Translations under genes and position numbers: made by a program | Shown: positions 60,096 to 64,000 of the stretch, piece after piece | How positions within the stretch are numbered: position 1 is the first letter of the stretch | Layout: each line of letters opens with the position of its first letter | Notes under the pieces: generated by a model | Told to the model about the DNA's origin: nothing | The model's input: the letters and a program-made list of their open reading frames with translations, nothing else | The model's database searches: none | Assembly: GCA_016584495.1 (NCBI GenBank) | Contig: WAID01000002.1 | Location: 310,001 to 374,000 of the forward strand | DNA length: 64,000 nt | Origin: Celoporthe dispersa | Taxonomy: Eukaryota; Ascomycota; Sordariomycetes; Diaporthales; Cryphonectriaceae | Direction: 5' to 3'

Positions 60096-61767
60096 CCCGG
60101 GGGGGTGGAAGGGGGCCCTCGTATACTTACCATAGTTGTATGTACCGTCGTACTGCTAGTGTGCATACTGTGCATACCGGCCTGCCCAATCAAAATATGA
60201 AGCTCGTTTAGCGCCGAAAAGGACCTTGAAGGTGTTACCTGTTGGTGTGCTCATACGTGTCTCTCCTTTGCGCGCGTGTTTGTCATTGCCGACTAAGCAT
60301 CTGACGATCGTCAGGAGATCTTGCTGTAAGGGAAGCAGAAGACGGTCTGGTTCGTTGGGCATTTAGGGGAGAGGTCTAGCAGGATAGGTTCGTGACCGTC
60401 GCTTGGCAGCAGTCTTGTTGTTCCATGGCGCTGCATGGGCCTTTAATTTACCTGTCATTTTTGTTTTGGCCGGGGGCGTCGCGCGGAGGACAAGGGACCA
60501 TGGGACTGTCTTGTCCTATGGCGTCCTTCCCTGACACTTTTTGGCCTGGTAGTTGCATATACGACTGCAGTTCTAGTGGTCTTGGTAATCATTTGCATAC
60601 TATGTAGCGCCTAATCCTAACCAAAGCAGCACAGGTCATCCCTGAACTACCTCTTTGGGTAGAAGAAGAAGAGAAGAAGAGGGAAGGGGAGCGAGGAGGA
60701 GGCAGGGCTCCAGCCTGCTGAGCTCAATGTTCAATGTGTCCAAGTCAAGTTGTCCATCAAGGCTGAAAGTACGTGTTGGGCGTGCGGCCACAAGGCACAC
60801 TGCATAGAATATGAGTTGGTGCGAAAGACATACACGCATCAAGCATAGAGAATATTATGATTTGTAGAAATAATAGACATGTCTTGAAAGGACGTGAGGC
60901 TACCTGCCCACATGTTCCACAATCAAAAGTAAAGATTCCCATAAAAATCCAGAATGCAGACTTGGTTCTTTGGAAAACCCGCTGTGCAGAACGAGAATCA
61001 CCCTCCAGAAGAGACACAATCTGGACAATCTCTCGCAAGGCCGTGAGGAGGAAAACATACACAGTCGCATGAAGACATAACCAGGCCAAGTGTTCCCGAC
61101 AGAGCAGTCGCTGACGTTTCCCTTACCAGACCAGCCTCTTACACGAGGCTCTGGCGCCTCTGCTCATCACCAGCGCCGACAACCCGGCAGCGCGAGACAC
61201 ACAGAAGCTGTCTGCCGTATCTTGAAGGTACAGTATCAGCACAATACAGGTGACCACTGGGCCGGGGGCCAGCATGGACCTCAGGTAAGGGAGCTTGCTT
61301 GTGCTCTGCCTTGGTAGTCATCGAGCCTTTGGCAGCTTTGTTTCTTCTTCGTGCTCTACACGCGGGAGAGCGAGGCGGAGGAAAACTCACCACCTGCCTG
61401 AGTCGAGAAAGTGGGCTTGGGCACGCACGTTGGCGCATTAGCTACGAGGAGGTGACGAAACGCCTTACGAATGCGAGAAAGGGCCTGGCAGGATGGGAGC
61501 AGCTTGTTTACGCTGCTCATTACGTTTCTCCATTGACAGGTGTGCCGAAAATAACATGATTTCCCTTGCGGGCCGGTTTTGACTGTAGGACAATAAACCT
61601 GGGATAGCCTGCCTTGGGGCGAGGACATGCTTGCCTCGAACCTCTCTCTCTCTCTCTCTCTTTGGAGACAAATTATTTTTAGGCGAACCTTGGGTGTCTG
61701 CCTTGCGGGACTGTGAAGCATATGGACTCCGGCGAGAGCGAACGCCTTGATTCATGCTACCTGTTGG

Positions 61768-64000
61768 TCAAGGGCTATCTAGCGCTTGACATAGTAATTC
61801 TGACATGTCAAGCAGCAACAAGAGCATCTCGATGGGGTGCTCCTGCAACCGATCCTTGTCCCGCTTCGGTCCGTACCCAGACCTCTCGCTCAGGCCTCTG
61901 CAAACGGTGATGAAGACCTCAACCTTCTCCCTGAACGACCTGTACAGGCCCTCCGTCTCCGGCGCGGGCCCCTGGGCCCCCTCCTCGGCCCGCGCCCTGA
62001 CCCCCTTGGCGAAGCGCAGGACGAGTGTGAATATAGCCTCCAGCACCTCCAAGACCGGTCGCTGCCGCTTTCGGAGGAGCAGGGCGGTCATGATCTCGTC
62101 CAGGGTGCGCTCGTGCTGCTCACCGAGGCGGTCCGGGCTGACGGTCGAGGATGGCCGGTGAGGACCGGCGCCGGGGGAGCTTTTCTTGCCGGAGGCCCTC
62201 TCGACCTTGTCGAGCCAGCGCTCGAAGCCGCGCCATGGCCTCTCGATGCCGGTGTCGAAAAAGTAGCCGGCGACGTTGGAGACAAAATGGTGCGCCTCGA
62301 TGCGGAAGCGGAGCGAGGCATCGTCGGGGTCCTGCCAGCGGGAGGATCTAGACGACATGTCGTGGAAGAGCTGGTCGACGACGAACAGCATCCTCAGCAC
62401 GCGAAGGAGTGCCTTGAAGACGTGGTCGTATTTGACCAGTACACCTGGCGTCATGATGGGCAGGAGAGGCGGTGGTGGTCTGTAGGACATGCGCAGGAAG
62501 TCGAGAGCCTCGAGGGCATCAGGGTCCATGCATCTTTCCATTTCCTCCGGCGACAGGTCCCGTATAGAAAAGCTCAGGTCGCCAGGCAGTGCAGCGTGTT
62601 GTCTGGCCGGAGGGCCCGCGCCGCCATTCCCATCGGCACCTGGTGAGGTCTGTTGATAGCTCTCGGACAGCACGCCTGCCAGGGCCAGGCGCAGCTCAGA
62701 ACTGGCGGGCGGCCAGTTGTCACGGCTGGCCAGGCGAAGTCCCATGGCACCGCCAGACCTTGCGACGCCCGCCTGCCTTTCGGTTGTATCCATCTCTGGG
62801 CTGAAAAGGGCGTTGGACAGGCGACTGGAGAACATGCCGTTGCCCAGCAGCGGGAATGCTCTTTGAAGCCTGAGATGCCCTCGGAGGTTGTGTTCTGCGA
62901 AGAGGAGCCGCAGGCACTCACGGTTCACGAGGTGAGCCTGTGTAAAGATAATGGGGCCAAAGGACAGCAGGGGCAGTAATGACCAGTGTGGGCTGAAGTC
63001 AGTACCGATTGTATCCATCTCATCCCGGACGCTGAAGAGCTGCTCTCTGAGCAACCTGGAAAGCTTGTCCCGTGGATTGGACCTGGGGGCCGGATGATCC
63101 AACTGGGCAATGGAGGCAAGGACCGTCTGCTCGAGGTGTGATTCGTCTCTGCCAAAGAATTGCAGGACAGGTTCATCTTCACCCGTGCCATCAGCCTGCA
63201 CTCTATCGCGGTCATTATCGACAGCGACCTGGCTTTGGCGCAGAGTGTCCAAGACTGTGTGATGAAATGCCAGAGCCTTCTGCTCTACCCTTGTGATTGA
63301 CTCCCAGTCGTATTGCCATTCGAGTCTTGGTGGCTCGCCAATGGTAACGGCACGGAGGGATGACAAAGGGTTCTGCGGTTGATAGGACTGCAGAAAGCGC
63401 AGGTTTCGGCCGGTTTCGAAGATTGCCTGGGCAATGTCGTCAGGTATAAAGGTTGGCATATGATCCATATCGAGGAAATAGTCTGGTTCCTCCAGCTCGA
63501 AGCCTTGGTCGTCGACCCACATGTGGCTATCGCACCGTACGAAGCTCTTGCCGGGTCCGGTCTTGCTGATGGGTACGCCTCCCTCAAGCCTCAGGCCGAT
63601 CCACTCCTCGACAAAGTCCATGAAAGGCTTGGACACCATTTGGAGGATCTCACCCATGGCGTCTCTGAGAAATGGTTCCCCCAGCTCCGCAGACTGTGCC
63701 TCGGCGTAGACGACCGACAAGAAGGCCGAGTCGCTGCCTGCCTTCTCGACCTTCTGAACGAGCTTCTGGAAGTACGACAACATAGCAAAGACGGGCCTAA
63801 CCAGAGATTGAAGCTGGAGAATCGACCTGGCCCTCAGCCCTCGCACCCCGAGTTCGTCTTGAGCGACGAGCAGCATCCTGTCGAGGGCATTGGCGAGGGC
63901 GATCCGAGACGGCGTCGCGTGGGTTGAGTACGACATTTCCACAAAAGACCGCAGGCGACGGCATGCTTCGCCACACGAGGTGCATAGTCGCGATATGCCG
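61768..64000 (-). CDS. Gamma-tubulin complex protein, GCP5/GCP6 type (partial, 5' end outside)
   Basis: The frame is open from the stop at 61768 to the right edge, about 743 codons, and continues beyond it. The first methionine at 63942 is not a real start, because conserved-looking sequence (ACRRLRSFVE) precedes it in frame. The protein belongs to the GCP/Spc97-Spc98 family. Recognisable parts are TPSRIALANALDRMLLVAQD, the segment ending LRFLQSYQPQNPL, FTQAHLVNRECLRLLFAEHN followed by LRGHLRLQRAFPLLGNGMF, WPPASSELRLALAGVLSES, LSFSIRDLSPEEMERCMDPD, and KYDHVFKALLRVLRMLFVVD near the C-terminus. These resemble fungal GCP5/GCP6 proteins, which help assemble the large gamma-tubulin ring complex. 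I cannot decide between GCP5 and GCP6. A typical insert rich in Gly/Ser/Pro occurs before the last helices. No intron is needed in the visible part. Confidence 0.85.
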   Translation of the reverse strand, partial: GISRLCTSCGEACRRLRSFVEMSYSTHATPSRIALANALDRMLLVAQDELGVRGLRARSILQLQSLVRPVFAMLSYFQKLVQKVEKAGSDSAFLSVVYAEAQSAELGEPFLRDAMGEILQMVSKPFMDFVEEWIGLRLEGGVPISKTGPGKSFVRCDSHMWVDDQGFELEEPDYFLDMDHMPTFIPDDIAQAIFETGRNLRFLQSYQPQNPLSSLRAVTIGEPPRLEWQYDWESITRVEQKALAFHHTVLDTLRQSQVAVDNDRDRVQADGTGEDEPVLQFFGRDESHLEQTVLASIAQLDHPAPRSNPRDKLSRLLREQLFSVRDEMDTIGTDFSPHWSLLPLLSFGPIIFTQAHLVNRECLRLLFAEHNLRGHLRLQRAFPLLGNGMFSSRLSNALFSPEMDTTERQAGVARSGGAMGLRLASRDNWPPASSELRLALAGVLSESYQQTSPGADGNGGAGPPARQHAALPGDLSFSIRDLSPEEMERCMDPDALEALDFLRMSYRPPPPLLPIMTPGVLVKYDHVFKALLRVLRMLFVVDQLFHDMSSRSSRWQDPDDASLRFRIEAHHFVSNVAGYFFDTGIERPWRGFERWLDKVERASGKKSSPGAGPHRPSSTVSPDRLGEQHERTLDEIMTALLLRKRQRPVLEVLEAIFTLVLRFAKGVRARAEEGAQGPAPETEGLYRSFREKVEVFITVCRGLSERSGYGPKRDKDRLQEHPIEMLLLLLDMSELLCQALDSP

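Larger units (their letters stand above)
48404..61767. other. Gene-free stretch of about 13 kb
   Basis: I recognise no protein-coding gene, tRNA or rRNA here. The left 2-3 kb is probably promoter and leader of the C2H2 gene. The rest is GC-normal, not AT-rich, and full of simple repeats: CT tracts at about 51531-51591, 55371-55400, 56312-56344, 57510-57538 and 61641-61661, an AC tract at about 56041-56062, and a compound GT/CT tract at 60030-60089. TAC/GTA-rich palindromic clusters occur near 52140-52306 and 58342-58407. Open frames up to about 205 codons exist on both strands, without family resemblance. Spliced lineage-specific genes or noncoding RNAs cannot be excluded. Confidence 0.5.

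Noticed and set aside
60011..60193. Possible repeat array resembling a CRISPR or satellite
   Set aside because: It is a dinucleotide microsatellite without spacers. CRISPR arrays are not expected in a fungal nuclear genome.

Overview
The window is nuclear DNA from a filamentous ascomycete (Pezizomycotina), probably a sordariomycete. The reasons are that most genes carry short introns of about 43 to 110 bases with GTRNGT-type donors and CTRAY-like branch sites, coding DNA is GC-rich, 5' leaders are CA- or pyrimidine-rich, and the gene set is fungal (AIM41, LSB6-type PI 4-kinase, URA5, Zn2Cys6 and C2H2 regulators). The species cannot be named from the sequence alone.

Layout, left to right: a hypothetical Arg/Ser/Gly-rich protein (1.4-2.2 kb, -); AIM41 (4.1-4.6 kb, -); type II phosphatidylinositol 4-kinase LSB6 (6.1-8.6 kb, -); gamma-tubulin complex protein 2 (9.6-12.5 kb, -), head-to-head with proteasome alpha-5 (13.0-13.9 kb, +); a Zn2Cys6 regulator (14.3-17.5 kb, -); a secreted GH78-like glycosidase (22.2-24.6 kb, -); the rRNA methyltransferase RRP8 (27.0-28.6 kb, +), convergent with the proteasome shuttle protease DDI1 (29.0-30.6 kb, -); a GNAT acetyltransferase (33.7-34.7 kb, +), convergent with URA5 (35.1-35.8 kb, -); the nucleolar GTPase NOG1 (37.4-39.5 kb, +), convergent with Rab GDI (40.4-42.4 kb, -); mitochondrial ribosomal protein uL29m/MRPL4 (43.2-44.3 kb, -), divergent from a small one-membrane-span protein (44.9-45.2 kb, +); a C2H2 regulator (46.7-48.4 kb, -); then about 13 kb with no recognisable gene; and a second gamma-tubulin complex protein (GCP5/GCP6 type) that runs off the right edge.

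The genes are mostly housekeeping: ribosome biogenesis (RRP8, NOG1, MRPL4), protein turnover (proteasome alpha-5, DDI1), microtubule nucleation (two GCPs), membrane traffic and lipid signalling (GDI, LSB6) and pyrimidine synthesis (URA5). They do not form a metabolic cluster, and no CRISPR array, intact transposon or secondary-metabolite cluster was seen.

The clearest unexpected result is that four genes each lose their reading frame by exactly one base, with a short C/G homopolymer at or near the break: the GH78-like gene, the GNAT, NOG1 and Rab GDI. The yeast orthologues of NOG1 and GDI are essential, so base-calling or assembly errors are more likely than true mutations. Other points of note are a DDI1 start codon apparently split by an intron, a C2H2 finger assembled from three exons including a 19-base microexon, an AT-rich island with alternating inverted motifs near 25.2 kb, and the long gene-free stretch from 48.4 to 61.8 kb. 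Exon boundaries given here were read by eye from splice signals and frame continuity.
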